From Benincasa hispida (lineage: Eukaryota; Streptophyta; Magnoliopsida; Cucurbitales; Cucurbitaceae), in contig NC_052359.1 in the NCBI RefSeq assembly GCF_009727055.1, forward strand, positions 19,470,167-19,534,166: a stretch of 64,000 nucleotides of DNA. The letters run 5' to 3'. The position numbers were made by a program, and so were the translations under genes. Below the pieces are notes generated by a model, which saw nothing but the letters and a program-made list of their open reading frames with translations, did no database searches and was not told where the DNA came from. Shown here in pieces: positions 33,746 through 46,130 of the stretch (the stretch's first letter is position 1; each line of letters begins with the position of its first letter).

Positions 33746-35720
33746 ATGGCTTTAAACCCAGAACCTGTTGATCCCGATGTTTTGTACGACCATTCCATTC
33801 ATCGATAATCTGTTGTATGGTGAGATCGTACAATTGGAGAAATATCTTACAGGCGTCGAGAGGCAATTCTCCAGCGCACTATCCCGCTCCACCCTCGAAT
33901 ACTACCGCTACTGCACACATCTGGATTCTATTGGGTTGCCAAATTAGGATTTATTCAGTTGGACTGGTATTTGACATAGCCTTGGTCGAGAGATGGACGC
34001 CCGAGACGCATACATTTCATATGTCTGTTAGAGAGTGCACTATCACTCTACAAGATATAGAAGTGTTGTTGGGGTTACCTGTTGACGGTGAGCCGGTCAC
34101 CGGAGTGATGTACGATAACTGGTTAGAAGTTTGTCAACTGTACCTCGGTGCGACCCCACTTACCGACAAGATTAAAGGATCGAGGTTAAGTTTAATATGG
34201 TTAGGAACACAATTTCGTGAGCTCACAGATGATGCAGACCAACCGTCATAAGATATGCGCGAGCATATATACTACAAATGATGGGTGGAAGTCTGTTTTC
34301 ACATAAATCAAGTCATTTTGTTCACTTGATGTTCCTGCCACTGTTAGCTAACCTCTATGATGTGGGGTGGTAGTATGATTGGTATAGACAATTATGCAAA
34401 GCACAATGACCTGAGGTTCGAGGATGATAGCTGGGCCTCTCATACTTTTGCAACTATGGGCTTTGGAGCGATTTTCACAATGGCTCCACACTAACATGTT
34501 AAGACGCTCAGTTAGTTTGAACGAGCCCTATGATTCTCAGTAAATGTTGTTTTAAATTCATTTATTTTTATATACTGATACTAGTTAATTTAAAATTCTA
34601 AATTATCAATTTAAAAAATTATAGGTGGAGAGACAAATTTTGGTGTGCACTAGGACAGCCACACATGTTAAGTCAAGCTATATAGATACATGTTTGATCT
34701 GCTTCAACCTGAACAGGTACATTAAAACTGAACCTAATTGATTAATTTTATATACATTTTTATTGTATTTTCTTTAAATATTCTCTAATATAAGATATTT
34801 TGTGTTTCAGGTTATTTTGGGAGCCAATACAGAAATTATTATGCATACTTTTGCCTAATTTTTGTACGAATGGCAAAACATATGGCACACTCTGGTGAAT
34901 GGCATCTTCAGTGATGAATTAATTCGGTTTTTCAGCAGGATGTCCATCGCCTTGTAATCTGAACCCGTACTGCATGATATTTGACCTAGGACTGGAATTG
35001 GTTCCGAAAAGGTTGCACATTTTGGTAGTGCGATGGCACTAACCATGCAAGGTTTATTGCAGTGGGGGTTTCTCTTGATAACAGTTTGACACAGAATGTC
35101 CACTCCAAATATATTCATGGTAATATAATATCCACAAGGCGCTACTCTCGTACCAGAGCAGTTGTGGTTATCTGGTAAAGAATGAATATTATTAATTATT
35201 TTTAAAATTTTAATTTATTTTAAAATATTGTCTAATTGTTTTATAATGTCACAGAGATAAAACGTAGACTCAATGAAGTTGTGAAATGATCCAAACCAGG
35301 TTCTTGCTATATGTAGTGACAACAAAGCTATATGGAAGGAATTCATTATATGATACGATAATACTTATTGGTTCCTCCACCAGCTCCTAGAAGACGTAGA
35401 GGACCTGATTAAGTAAGAGGAGAAGTTTTGAGTGAGGTTGCGACATAATGTTGGGAAGAGTTCCGCCCCTATGATGCAGACGTAGAGTCAAAACTGATTA
35501 TGTTAGTTTCATGATGATGATGCAGCATTTGGTTCAGGACATTATGACTCATTAGGCTGATTCTTCGTCTTCAATACGCATGGGATAATGGTCAGGGTGT
35601 GGAAAGATATGAATATTTGATATTATAGCGCCCTGCAGAGGTACCAGACGCAACCTCAAGTTCGAAGTCAACGACGACAACAGCTTCGAAATCAACGACG
35701 TCCGCCTGTGGGAACATTGA
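33746..35720 (+). pseudogene. plant mobile domain (PMD) gene, decayed
   Basis: Starts '[20 protein letters not shown]' at 33746 and breaks at a stop. It continues in shifted frames: '[20 protein letters not shown]' and '[20 protein letters not shown]', then '[19 protein letters not shown]' (33817-34251), which are hallmark PMD strings. Further PMD-like blocks follow after A/T-rich introns, for example 'YRYMFDLLQPEQ' near 34680 and 'NPYCMIFDLGLELVPK' near 34965-35012. PMD proteins include the Arabidopsis MAIN/MAIL family, and PMD genes also travel in transposons. Here the gene sits between a transposase and the element's right end, so I read it as element-borne. Frameshifts and stops make it non-functional as it stands. 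Confidence 0.82.
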
Positions 35721-35974
35721 ATTTTGTAATTATTTTATATAAATGAGATATTTAATTTACATTTTTTATTTTTATGAGATATTATTTTTTTTTAATTTAT
35801 TCTTTTAGAGTTTAATAATAAATTAATAATAAAATATTTTTAGAAATTATTTTTATAAAATAGAAAATTAAAAAAAAGAAAAAAGAAAGAAAGAATAAGG
35901 TGGAATGTGTAATAATTAAAAAAAGAAAAAAAAGAAAAAAAAAATTTGTACGGATGACCCAAAAATTGAAGTGT

Positions 35975-36205
35975 ACTCTTGCTCTATCAAAATCTCGCTC
36001 TCTCTCATAATCTCGCTATCTCTCAAAATAATAATGTTTCATCTTTCTGAAAAAGCGAAAGGGCAAGGTCGAGGGTTTAAAATTCGACCTATCTTGGTCG
36101 AATTTGAATCCCCGAGTTATTAAAAAAAAAACAACAATATTGTTACAAATAGTTTGAAAACAACAATATTTTCCTAAATAGTTTCTAAAAGGACAATATC
36201 CTTTT
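35975..36205 (-). repeat. right terminal inverted repeat of the MULE
   Basis: In reverse complement: units of ATTGTTGTTTT spaced about 35 bases apart (36130-36205), TCGAATT and CCCTCGACC blocks (36066-36110), then GAGATAGCGAGATTATGAG and GAGCGAGATTTTGATAG (35975-36025). Same order as the left end. Confidence 0.6.
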
Positions 36206-37185
36206 AATTTTTCCAAAAAATGTCACTTTGCTTTGACTATAAAAATACTTTTAAAATGTAGACAAAAAAATAAACCAATAGATATAAATAATGTTGATAG
36301 ACTTAATTTTCAAAAATCAAATGCTAATTGAAATTCTGCTTTTCTTTATATATATATATATATAGAAAATTTTCAAAAATTTTATTAATGCACTTAAACT
36401 TTCCAAGAAAAATTCAAAAATACTATTAGCATTAATTTTGAATAGAAAGCTGTAGTATTTTGTTTTAAAGAAGAAAAAAAACTCTTGAATTCTCAAAAAT
36501 TTCAACTATATTTTTATCTTCTAAAAGATGTTAAAAAAATATATACTTACTTGCAGTATATGACAAAAACTATTAATGCCCTGTTTCAAAAATACCTTTA
36601 AAATTTCGAAAATTTTATTAGTACCGTAACTTTTAAAAGAAAATAAAATGTTCTTAAATATAATCATTTTTCTTTATATAGATATTCTCTTTTTTTTTCT
36701 CTAAAATTTTCAATTCTTACACCAATTTTTTTCGACGACCAAACCAAACTCAAAACTTCAAGTCAAAGGATAAAATCACACAAAACCTTACAAAGTTCCG
36801 AAATAAAATTCACCCTAGAAAACTCAACGAGATGATGAATTATTAAATACAAAAAGAACCGACAAAGGAATATCATTTTCAAGGGGAATCCTTCTTAGCT
36901 TACCACAACAAATAGACTATTTTGAATTGCAAAAATGATCAACAAAGTTTTAATCGCTACAAATTTAATCATGCACATATTTTTTTTCTTTTGTCCCATT
37001 AGTTGTCATCAAAATTATGACTCAAATTCTCAATGCTTTTTTTGTGTAGTAAACACAAACGAGCTATTTAACAATTATCAACATACAACCTTGTTAAACA
37101 TGCATGTCATAAGGTTCATTAGTGATTTCATTCAATTATTATCTTTATTATTGGTAGTCTATATACTTCTTTAGAGATTGGGGAG
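36206..37185. other. intergenic, no gene seen
   Basis: A/T-rich sequence with a TA-rich run near 36350 and poly-A tracts. Short frames such as 36935-37174 have no recognisable motif. Confidence 0.5.
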
Positions 37186-37189
37186 TGGA

Positions 37190-37920
37190 ATAAAAGGTAG
37201 TAAGAGAGAAAATAGGAAAGTGACAGATCATAGAATGAAGTAGAGGAAATAGAGGGAATGGAAGAGAGAAGGGATTGTGTTACGAAATCGATAATTAAAG
37301 AACACAAAAAGGAACGTAGAGATAGAGAAGATCGACCCACAGATATACGTGATTCACTAACAGTGTGTTAGCTACGTCCACGGGTCGAGAGAGAACAGTA
37401 TTATTAGAGAGAATGTTTTTAGAAAATTACATCAAAAAATTTTATTCTATTGTTGAGTGGAGGAGAGTTGTAACTCTCACTCCATCCAAAATCTGCATAA
37501 TTTTTATGTGATGTGATGTTAATTTTGAACATACAAGAACTCTCTACAAAGAAGATTCTATCAAGGAAAATCTCATCTCTCTCAAAAAGAACTTTTACAG
37601 AACTATTTTCTTCTATAAAAATTGCTCTTTCCTTCTCACCATCTTGATTCTTATTGGAGAATAGCAAGGAAGACTTTGTGGTGGTGTCCTTGTTCGTGAT
37701 TGGTCATGAGATCGTGGAGAAGGAATTCTTGAAGAAAGTCTTCAAGAAGTTTGTGTAGAGGAAAGCATTAAAGGTCTTCAAAGGTATGTCTTCTTCTCTA
37801 TAAAGCATGCTTGTAAATGTATGTTTATCCTGTTTTTCAAGTTTTCCAAAATGAATTTTATTGGCACCTCCGTTGAGGAATTTGATTCCTTCATATGCAA
37901 TTTTTGAAAAATTGGAGGCA
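37190..37920 (+). repeat. copia LTR fragment
   Basis: Contains 'ACGTGATTCACTAACAGTG' with 'GCTACGTCCACGGG' and, from 37650, the 'ATAGCAAGGAAGACTTTGTGG' to 'TTTCCAAAATGAATTTTATT' progression seen near the ends of the LTRs at 11184 and 39150. No internal element sequence is attached. Confidence 0.6.
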
Positions 37921-37996
37921 TTTTTTAAACAAGTTACTAATAGTTTTTGTCCATAGACTAATGGTAAGGGTATATTCTAACTAATAAAAAATATAT

Positions 37997-40673
37997 TAAA
38001 AATTACCATTGGTCCTTGAATTTTGATAAAAGTAGTGATTTGGTCCCTCAGCTTTTAAAAGTAATGATTTAGTCCATGAGCTTTCTAATTGATAACAATG
38101 GTTGCAATGGCTATGGTGATGGTGAAGGAATCAAATCCCTAACAGAAGCGTTTAATCGCTTTTGTTCTGGTTTTAGGAATATGAAAAATACAGAAAAAAT
38201 AAGAAGACATACAAACATTACATGTGAGAATGCTTCCAAAATGGCTTCCTTACTATGACTCGAAAGGGAATTGGGATGAAGAATTTGAAGGAAAAAATAA
38301 ATAAATTAATTAAAATAGTTCTCTGGTAGAATTGATTGTGTGAGAGAGAAAGTTGTGGTAGATAGAATATCTATGAGCATAACTCCATTATGGTATCATA
38401 CGTAGAGGAGAGTCCAACTCCCCACATCCCCACTCCCCCTTCATTAAAAAGAAGTTTAATTGATTAATTAATTAACTAATTAATTAATTCTCTTATATTT
38501 TTAATAAATATATATTTAAATCATATTCAAATGCATACTTCTCTCTTAACCTATAAGTTTAATATGAATCTTATTCATATTAATATATAATATATAATTT
38601 TAATATAAATCTTATTTATATTAACTTAATATTTGAATCACATTTAAATACATTAATTCTCCCATAATATATATTTTTATTTATAATTAACTACATATAA
38701 TAATGTATCTATATACATTATATTTTGTATTGGTTATATCATTTATAATTAATATATATTTTCCAAACAATTCAAATTATTCTTTCACAACTTTGGTCCT
38801 TGTTAATTCACTGTGAGCTAGCAATGGGACCTAATAACTTATTATTCGAGATTAATTAATTAAACTCTTTAATCAAATAATCAATATTCATTAACTATGG
38901 GACAAACCTTGCGTTCATAGATATAATACTTACACATAAATCGATCTTTTATGAGCTGTTCGTAATTACAACTGGGTCAAATATTCAATTTACCCCTACA
39001 ATTATCTCTATATCCTTAAGTACCATTGATCCTGTAACGAACAATTTGTTTATGACCCAACCATAAACCAAGTCTCTCTCAGACCTATGAGAAGGTATGG
39101 CCCCATTGTTCAGGTCCCTGAGTCAACACTTAAGAAAACTACTCATCTACTTACCCTATATGAAGAAGAGTTCGTGTCATTATTAAAGAATTGGAGAAGA
39201 TTTAAAGAAAGGTCTTCAAAAGTAATCTTCTTTTTCCCTTGTGTTTACATGCTTAATCTACTATGTTTTTACTTTCTGCATTTTAATTTTTGAAACAAAA
39301 CTTATGCAAAGCGATCACTCGTTTCCGCTTGGGATTCGATTGAAATATTAATCTCTTCAATTAACAGAGTTATAAAGAGAGATCAATTATTTTGTGAGCA
39401 AATCTTATACAAACTCTTTGAGTAGGATACCTCCACTCACATTTCTCCATATGAGCGATTTAGATTACATTGTTTGTAATGATTACAAAGTGAGTCATAT
39501 GCATAGAATCATCAAGATATGGCATCTAATCTCATTCATCTACTATAGACACTTTATGTTATTACGTGAACATAATCTCTTGTCTCATAAAATATTCTTT
39601 AATTTTTACTGTAATGAATAATCCATAATTGTATATTTAATAAAATAATAAAATAATATATTGAATAATTAATTAAATACAAAGCTTTAGGGTACAAATC
39701 TCTTGATAGAGGACATTAGTTTGGATGGTGGCAATTATGGTTGCTTTGGCTTTTAGTGCTTGTTAGTTGTTACATTATGTTTGATTTACGAAGAAATTGT
39801 GTTAAAAGATGAAATGAGAGATGAAAATCCTTAACTCTTCTCAATTCGGATGGGAAATGGAAATTTTGCAAAATCTTATGTTAAAAAATCTTCAGTCCCA
39901 AGTCATGCCTACGTGGCTTTTATTTTTGCAATTAACACAATTTTTAAACTATTATTGATTAGAAAGTTCAAGGACTAATAAATACGTCCACGAGGCGGGA
40001 CAAAGTCGAAGATGACTTCTGCATCCCCATTTCTATTGTCCATTTCATTCTCCATCCCCGTGAAGTTTTCGACAGGAATCAGGTGGGGGAATTCCCCACT
40101 AAAAATTTACGGAAAAAAATTTTCGTTTGGATTTTTTTAGAAAAAGAAAAAAAAAATATTTAATTAACTTAAATCACATTATCAAAAAAATTTACTTAAA
40201 TAGTTAAATGTCTCACTCATATGTGACAAATATATAATTAAAATATTTAATTTTCATAATTTCTAAAAATTAAAATTTAAATATTACAACAATATATTCT
40301 AATCTCTACCCAATAAATAAAATGAAAAATTCGTATAAATAGAAAATTTCTAAAAATATTTACATTTCATAGTAAAAAGTTCCAAGAGTGGTTTGTACTA
40401 AAATATATATATATGAAATAAAAATTAGATATATATAATCGAGGTGGGGCGGTGCCAAGACCGGAATTGGGGGACGGGGACGTTTAGCCAACAAAAAAAA
40501 ATTTCTCCCCACTCCCTCCTCATTCTCCGTCTAATCATATTCCTCATCCCATTCTGGATGGGGCTCCACCAGCTAAATTGATATCTCTAGGGACTAAATT
40601 GTTACTTTTGGAAGTTTAGAGACCAAATCATTATTTTAATTAAAATTTAAGGATCAATAGTGATTTTTAACCT
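37997..40673. mobile_element. inverted-repeat-bounded composite containing copia LTR pieces
   Basis: The left arm (37997-38085) and the right arm (40571-40673) are inverted copies of a sequence with 'GATTTGGTCCCT' and 'ATTTAGTCC' blocks, about 75-80% matching by eye. Between them are LTR pieces of the 11184/58891 copia type in minus orientation (38120-39140 and 39380-39650), separated by a piece of the same LTR type in plus orientation (39150-39370), and a G/C-rich tract with GGGGACGGGGA (39990-40560). No transposase is visible. It could be a non-autonomous DNA transposon invaded by an LTR, or a fold-back cluster. Confidence 0.5.
38120..39650 (-). repeat. rearranged copia LTR
   Basis: The minus-strand copia LTR can be recognised by 'TACAAACTCTTTG' followed by 'AGGATACCTCCACTCACA' (39409-39442, reverse complement of the block near 11534) and by 'GTAATTACAACTGGGTC' (38963-38979). 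The 39150-39370 segment runs the opposite way and carries the LTR's late block ('GCAAAGCGATCACTCG'). This implies at least one inversion after insertion, or two nested LTR fragments. Confidence 0.6.
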
Positions 40674-42223
40674 TAAAAAAGTCCAATGATATAATTAGAA
40701 CTTATGAAAATTCAAGAATATTTTGAAAAAAAAAAAAGATACTATCAATTTTCATAAAAACTAACAATAATAAAGGTACATTATAACATTTTTTAAGAAA
40801 GTTTTTAAGTGTTTTCTAAAAGTCGGTGGAACAAAAGTATAAAGTTTAAAATAATTTCTATAATAAAAACCAAATCTAAGGAGAATTGCCCATAAAGAAG
40901 CATTCCTTCTACTAGCCTTTCATACCAATTTGTTTGATTGTTATTTGATTTTTCTTTTTAAAATTAAGCTTATAAATATTATTTTTAATTTTTTAATTAT
41001 TATTTATTTGCTAATCATTTTCTAACAATATTTTCATATTTCATGTCTAGGAGACCTATTTTGTAACCATTTCTTTCATTTTTCCAAAAGAGAACTAATT
41101 CTTTTAAAAAAAAATACATTTTTTAAATTACAAATCATCTTTTTTTAAAAAAAAATCAAATTTTGTTCTACAAATGCTCATTTTTTCATCTTTTAACATA
41201 GCTCTTTTCAACCAATTTCTTTTTCTAACTTTCTTCTCTCTAAATTTTCCCTAAAAATCCCCCCTCTAAATTTTCTCTCTAAAAAAATCACTCTAAATTT
41301 ATGTAACACATCATAGTCATATACTCTTACTTCTCTCTCCCTCAAATTTCTATTTTTGTTCATGTCTGTGTACGGATAACCTATTTTAAAAGGTCAAAAT
41401 GAAATCTGAACCAATTTTTAAAATATAGAGTTTCTTTTACTTTTTACTTACATCATATCAGCGTGAAATTATCAAAATAGAACATTGTGTATGCAGATTG
41501 GGATCTCGCTCTCCCTACTCTTGCTTCTTAAGTTTAGGTTTTTCCACTCCTCACTCTCTCTATTTTTTCTCATAACTCGCTCTCGCTTCTTTTTTAAAAG
41601 AAAACAAAAACAAGAGTTGTGGGATTGAAAGCAAAAGAGCAAAAAGTAAGAGTAGCAAATGTCAAGAGTTAAGAGTCCAACACGCGTGCACAATAAAGTC
41701 GTTTCGATAATTTTTGTCAATGGTGATGCAAGCGAAATGTGAAAGAGCTTAAATTTTAAAAAGTTTTGACAAATTTCATTTTGAACCTCAATTTTGGGTC
41801 ATGGCAAAGTTATCCCCCACCAACTTTTCTTTATTTCTCTCTAAGATTATTGTTATGAAATTTAACTAATATTGTATCTTTTAACATGTCCACTAATGTT
41901 ATTTTTGGAAAATATCAATTTACACTTGAAAATTTTGTACCCTGAACTAAAAATTTTATCAATAATATTTTTTAGCATAACTCCTAAATTTACCATGTGT
42001 ATAGAGAAGTAAATTGAAATTATCCCTTTTATTTGTGTGTAACTCAAAATTGACCATGTTTTACCTCCCTAAACAATTGTATTTAACTAGTTAGTTAACA
42101 GCTTTTGGCAAAGTATGCCTCACTTAAAATCACCTCAACTTCACAAACCAACAAAAACAAACATCTCAACTTCCAAAATCACCTCCGAATAGAAGAATGA
42201 AGCATATTTGTTATTCTCTAAAA
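40674..42223. other. intergenic, no gene seen
   Basis: A/T-rich. The piece 41470-41600 (GATCTCGCTCTCC, ATAACTCGCTCTCGC) and 'GTGTACGGATAACC' at 41368 resemble sequence near the MULE right end (35948-36010), possibly a decayed relative of its terminus. No coding evidence. Confidence 0.45.
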
Positions 42224-42893
42224 GGCCATTTGGTTCAAGATTTTATAGATACTCCTGAGAATAGGATGTCTAAGATGTCTCAGAATGTGTTATATTTTAT
42301 GCAATTATAAAATATAAAACTCACGCTACAGTTTAATATATTTATTATCAATTAAATTTTTTATATTGCACATTTTTATTAAAAAATATTTATAATTAAT
42401 TTAAATATCTATTTTCTTTCTTTTTTAGTTTTGTTAATGGATATATATATAAATATAATTGTTATAAACTAATTGATTTTAAATCATCAAATAATATTTT
42501 TAATCTTAAAAAAAAAACTATGATTATAGATTAAAACTAAAAGTACAACTGTACAAGATTGTTTAATTGAAAAAAATTAACTTATGATGTCAATATATAT
42601 TACCAATAAAAAGTGATTTAAAGAAATATTGTTATGGTTATACATATAATTTTTATAGGATTATGGTTTTCATATTAATTCATAATAACATAATAAATTA
42701 TTGTATTAGCATTATTATTAAAATTAATTATACATGCCAATTATAAATTTAATTTGAACATATTTATAAAAATTAAATAAATAAAAATAATATTGAAAGG
42801 ATAAAAAAAATAAGAAAAAGAAAAAACCCATTGAAAATGGAGAAAACGTGGAAATATGAAATGTCTAAGATATTCACATTTCCATGGTTGAAC
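42224..42893. repeat. possible MITE
   Basis: Left end GGCCATTTGGTTCAAGA with 'GATGTCTAAGATGTC', right end (reverse complement) GTTCAACCATGGAAATGTG with 'ATCTTAGACATTTC'. The ends are imperfect inverted repeats around a very A/T-rich core without ORFs. The family is not recognised. Confidence 0.4.
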
Positions 42894-43332
42894 ACTTGTA
42901 AGAAATATGATGATAAAAAATCATTTTCTACTTCCACATTTTATTCTCATGAACCAACAGGCGATAAGGTTATTCAGTAAATTATCCTTAATAGAAAATT
43001 TATTCATGTCATTGTTCATGAAGACTGCTTTTAATTTGAGCAAATTTATTCCATAAAGGTTAGAAATTATACTCCATGAAAAACTAAATGATAACAAGAA
43101 AAATGACACATTATAAATCATAACATCACTCGAATAAGCTAAAGCTTTAAAATTTAAATAGAAAAAGCAAAAGAAAGGGAATGTTTCAGTTTGCCTTAGA
43201 AAATAAATAAAAGACAAAATCTACTTAAAAAGACAACAGCAAAACAAAATCGACCCAAAAAGAAGTCCACATAAACCTTCCTCCCAAAGTCAGTCCTCTA
43301 AGGTCCCAACAATAAATGAAAAGCCCTATCTC

Positions 43333-45800
43333 TCACTTGAAGCACTTGGCATCCAAAAGAGCTTCGCCCTCGAATGGTTCCTGGTCTTCAATCATTTGGT
43401 TTACCCTCTCCTTCTGGGCTTCATCCGAGATATCCACCTTCTTCCACTCATACAGCTCCATATCATAGCACTCGTCGAGCACAAATTGTGGGATTTCTTT
43501 CCCACGGAAAAGCCATAGTCCCTTCACCTTGTATGGTGCCACCGATCCGATCACAAGCATCTTTCCGAAGGCATACTTGCGAGCAAGATCCATTCTCTGG
43601 AGAAATCCACCAACTTTGTTCAAAGTCACGAATGAAACGGTGTTCTCGTCGTTGTACTTGTAATCACAGAACCAAAGGGAGTACCCTTCAGGGTCATACA
43701 TGTCCCAGAATCCTGCATCGCATAAACCAGAATACTTCAATTATGCCATTCCTTCTCAAAGGGATAACAAACAGCTCCTGTTTTTCAAATTCTTTGTAAC
43801 ATCAATGAAACAAACAGGGCTGAAGAATGGTCATACCTTTGATTGCAACCTCGCGGAAGTTGGTCTTAGTGTTCGAGTAGAGACGTTTCCACTCATCCAA
43901 AATCATCGTACTAGGAGGAAGCAGGTCAAGAGGATTTTTGGCCTTGGGCTTTGGTGCCTCCTCCTCAGCAGGTGCAGCTTTGGGCTTCTCTTCTTGTTTA
44001 GGCTCAGGCTTTGGTTTGGCAGCTGCTGCAGCCTCTTCAGGTGTTTTCACAGGTGGAACAGAATCTGTCTGCTTTACCTCACCAATTATCTTTTTGAAAT
44101 TTGGTTGATTGACCAATGTCCAGAAATACCTCTCGACGTGAGGGAATGCAGAAGTAAAGCTTTTAGGCAACATATAGGTGAATCCATAATAGAGATTGCA
44201 GGTCAAAACAATATCAGCCAGTGTCACAGAGTGCCCAACAAGGAATGTGTTTGAAGCAAGGTAGGAGTTCAAAGCACCCAATGATCGTTTTAGAGCAGCA
44301 TTTGCGGCTTCTTCTGCCTTCATGAAGAAAATAAAGCAGAGCATAAGTCATAAGCCAGAGAAATAACAAACCAACAACATTCATAGGTATCAACAATTAA
44401 ATCACATGAAAAATAAAATCAAATGGGCAAGAGAGTGAATGAGAAATGGAGTTATAAAAAGCCTACTATACAATCCAATTTTCATCTTCATTAATGCCCA
44501 CAAATAAAGAATACAGGGGAAAAAACAAACTTCAACCATGACCATCCACTTTCTACCACCTTGCACAAAAAACTAATTCAATAGAAATAAGAAAAAAACA
44601 GTTCTAACTTACAGGAGCATGGTTAACACCATATCCAAATCTAGGGGCCAGCATAGTTGAAATGTGAATATCAATTTCCAATGTGGAGAAATCAATCCAT
44701 TGTTCAACATGTCCCTGAAAACGTTAGAATGAAAGGTATGGTTAACAAAAGCAATCGCGTTCCTTTCTAACTAAAGAAAAGGGAAGAATCATAATCCAAA
44801 CCAACTAAAGAAAACAATGGATCTTACATAATCAATTGAAGAAGAGCCAAATAAACTGCTGTCCTTCAAACGAGCAACTGCAGTAATCAAAGAAAAAACA
44901 TCCACATAAAAACAAAACAAAAGGAGGAAGATTTCCATGTTAACTCATCCGAATAGTAATTACCATAGCGAGTTATGGCATTGCTCTCAAAGATAGCACC
45001 ATCTGGTGTTTCCAGAACAGGAACCTGAAAGATAAAAAAAAAAAAAACATAATTTTAGAATATTTAAGCCCAGATCAGTTATGGCATCTATCTCTCACAG
45101 TCAGATCACCGAGCATCCTCAGACTATTTGTTTACCTTCCCAATAGGATTCAATTTAAGAAATTCAGGACTCTTATTGGTCACACCCATGGTAAAGTCCG
45201 GGGCAAGGTCAACTTTGACACCACTGTATTCCGCAGCTATTAAAACCTTGTAAACATTTTTGCTAGGAGTCCAAGAATGCAGGACCTGCAAAATCAATCA
45301 CATATACATCAAGAACATTACAAGGTATTATCATCTGAACAAACGATCAGATCAAAATCCACTTCATAAACAATTTAACCAACGAGTAATTAGACATTGA
45401 ATTTCTGAGATGTGCACAATCAGAAAATAAATTTGTTATGCTTTGGCATGCAAGAAGCGATGAAAACAACTTAAAAATGATCATCAATCATCAACAATAA
45501 TAATAAAACAAAAAGAAAAGCAATTATCTATTCAATCCTCCTATGCAACAACATAAACAGCATACGAAAGTGCAGCGGACAGAAAAGAGTGTTACAAATA
45601 AGAGATTGATTGTCAAATTAGCATGCTCCAAAAAAAAAGATGCTAAAACATCGCCACAAAGATCAAATCATAAATTTCATTTCTTCAACGTCAGATCCGG
45701 AATAACCAGACGAGTATAATTCATTTCACATTAAAAAAAATAATAATAATAAAAAATAAAAAATAAAACAGAAGGAATGAGGGACGCTCACCAGAGCCAT
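43333..45800 (-). CDS. elongation factor 1-gamma (eEF1B gamma subunit)
   Basis: Seven coding exons by my model, all GT-AG: 45800-45792, 45285-45136, 45024-44964, 44877-44828, 44714-44613, 44317-43837, 43712-43333; 1233 nt, 410 residues, the usual plant length. The ATG gives 'MALVLHSWTPSKNVYK'. Residues 1-80 are a GST N-terminal fold and 90-211 a GST C-terminal fold ('FLVGHSVTLADIVLTCNLYY'). Residues 212-252 are a Lys/Glu/Ala/Pro linker. Residues 253-410 are the EF1G domain ('GFWDMYDPEGYSLWFCDYKY') ending 'GEALLDAKCFK'. The protein anchors the eEF1B complex that exchanges GDP for GTP on eEF1A in the cytosol. No stop, frameshift or missing block was seen, so it looks functional. Confidence 0.96.
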
Positions 45801-46130
45801 AGCTTCGCGGAAAAAACGTTTCGCTCAAAAATCAGATCTGAACAAATAGCAAAGCAAAACGAACAGTTAGAAGAGACGATTCAACATCATATCGAAGAGA
45901 TCAACGTGGAAACAAAGGTGATTAAGAACAGAATCAAGAAAAGTAGAAGGAAAGAGACCTGTGAGAAGGCGAGCGTTCTTCCGAGAGCAGCAAGGGAAGC
46001 CTGCGGGAGAAGTGTTACGAAAGAGAGACTAAAATGAGTGAGGGAATTAGGGTTTTGTAAACGGCGGAAGATGCTTCCGGATCGGGTCGCATATTCGTTT
46101 TGGGCTCCATGCCCGACATTGACCCAATTA
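45801..46130 (-). promoter_or_regulatory. eEF1B-gamma 5' leader, leader intron and proximal promoter
   Basis: A plausible 5'-leader intron runs from 45958 (CTCACAG|GTCTCTTT) to 45803 (CGCGAAG|CT), leaving CT before the ATG. Upstream, minus-strand AAACCCTAA at 46048-46056 is a telo-box, and TGGGCT at 46101-46106 (plus strand) matches the site II core TGGGCY. That pair is characteristic of plant promoters for translation-machinery genes active in dividing cells. The transcription start was not determined. The leader intron is inferred from splice motifs only. Confidence 0.65.

Larger units (their letters stand above)
29111..36205 (+). mobile_element. Mutator-like element carrying MuDR and PMD gene remnants
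   Basis: A 7.1 kb unit bounded by inverted ends. The left end (29111-29440) and the right end (35975-36205, reverse complement) share, in the same order, two to three units of an 'AAACTTATTAGAGAAATATTGTTGTTTT' type repeat, a 'TCGAGGG..GGTCGAA' block, and 'GATCTCGCTC' repeats. Between them lie a MuDR transposase pseudogene (31040-33217) and a plant mobile domain pseudogene (33746-35720), both on the plus strand. A partial extra copy of the left end, inverted, lies between the two genes (33405-33567). A possible but imperfect 9-base duplication (CTTTAATAT and CTTTTAATT) flanks the unit. Confidence 0.65.

Noticed and set aside
43700..44254. 184-codon plus-strand ORF
   Set aside because: Antisense to the largest exon of eEF1B-gamma, whose frame, splice sites and motifs are unambiguous.
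46048..46056. AAACCCTAA considered as interstitial telomere repeat
   Set aside because: A single unit in the promoter of a translation factor gene is a telo-box, not a telomeric array.
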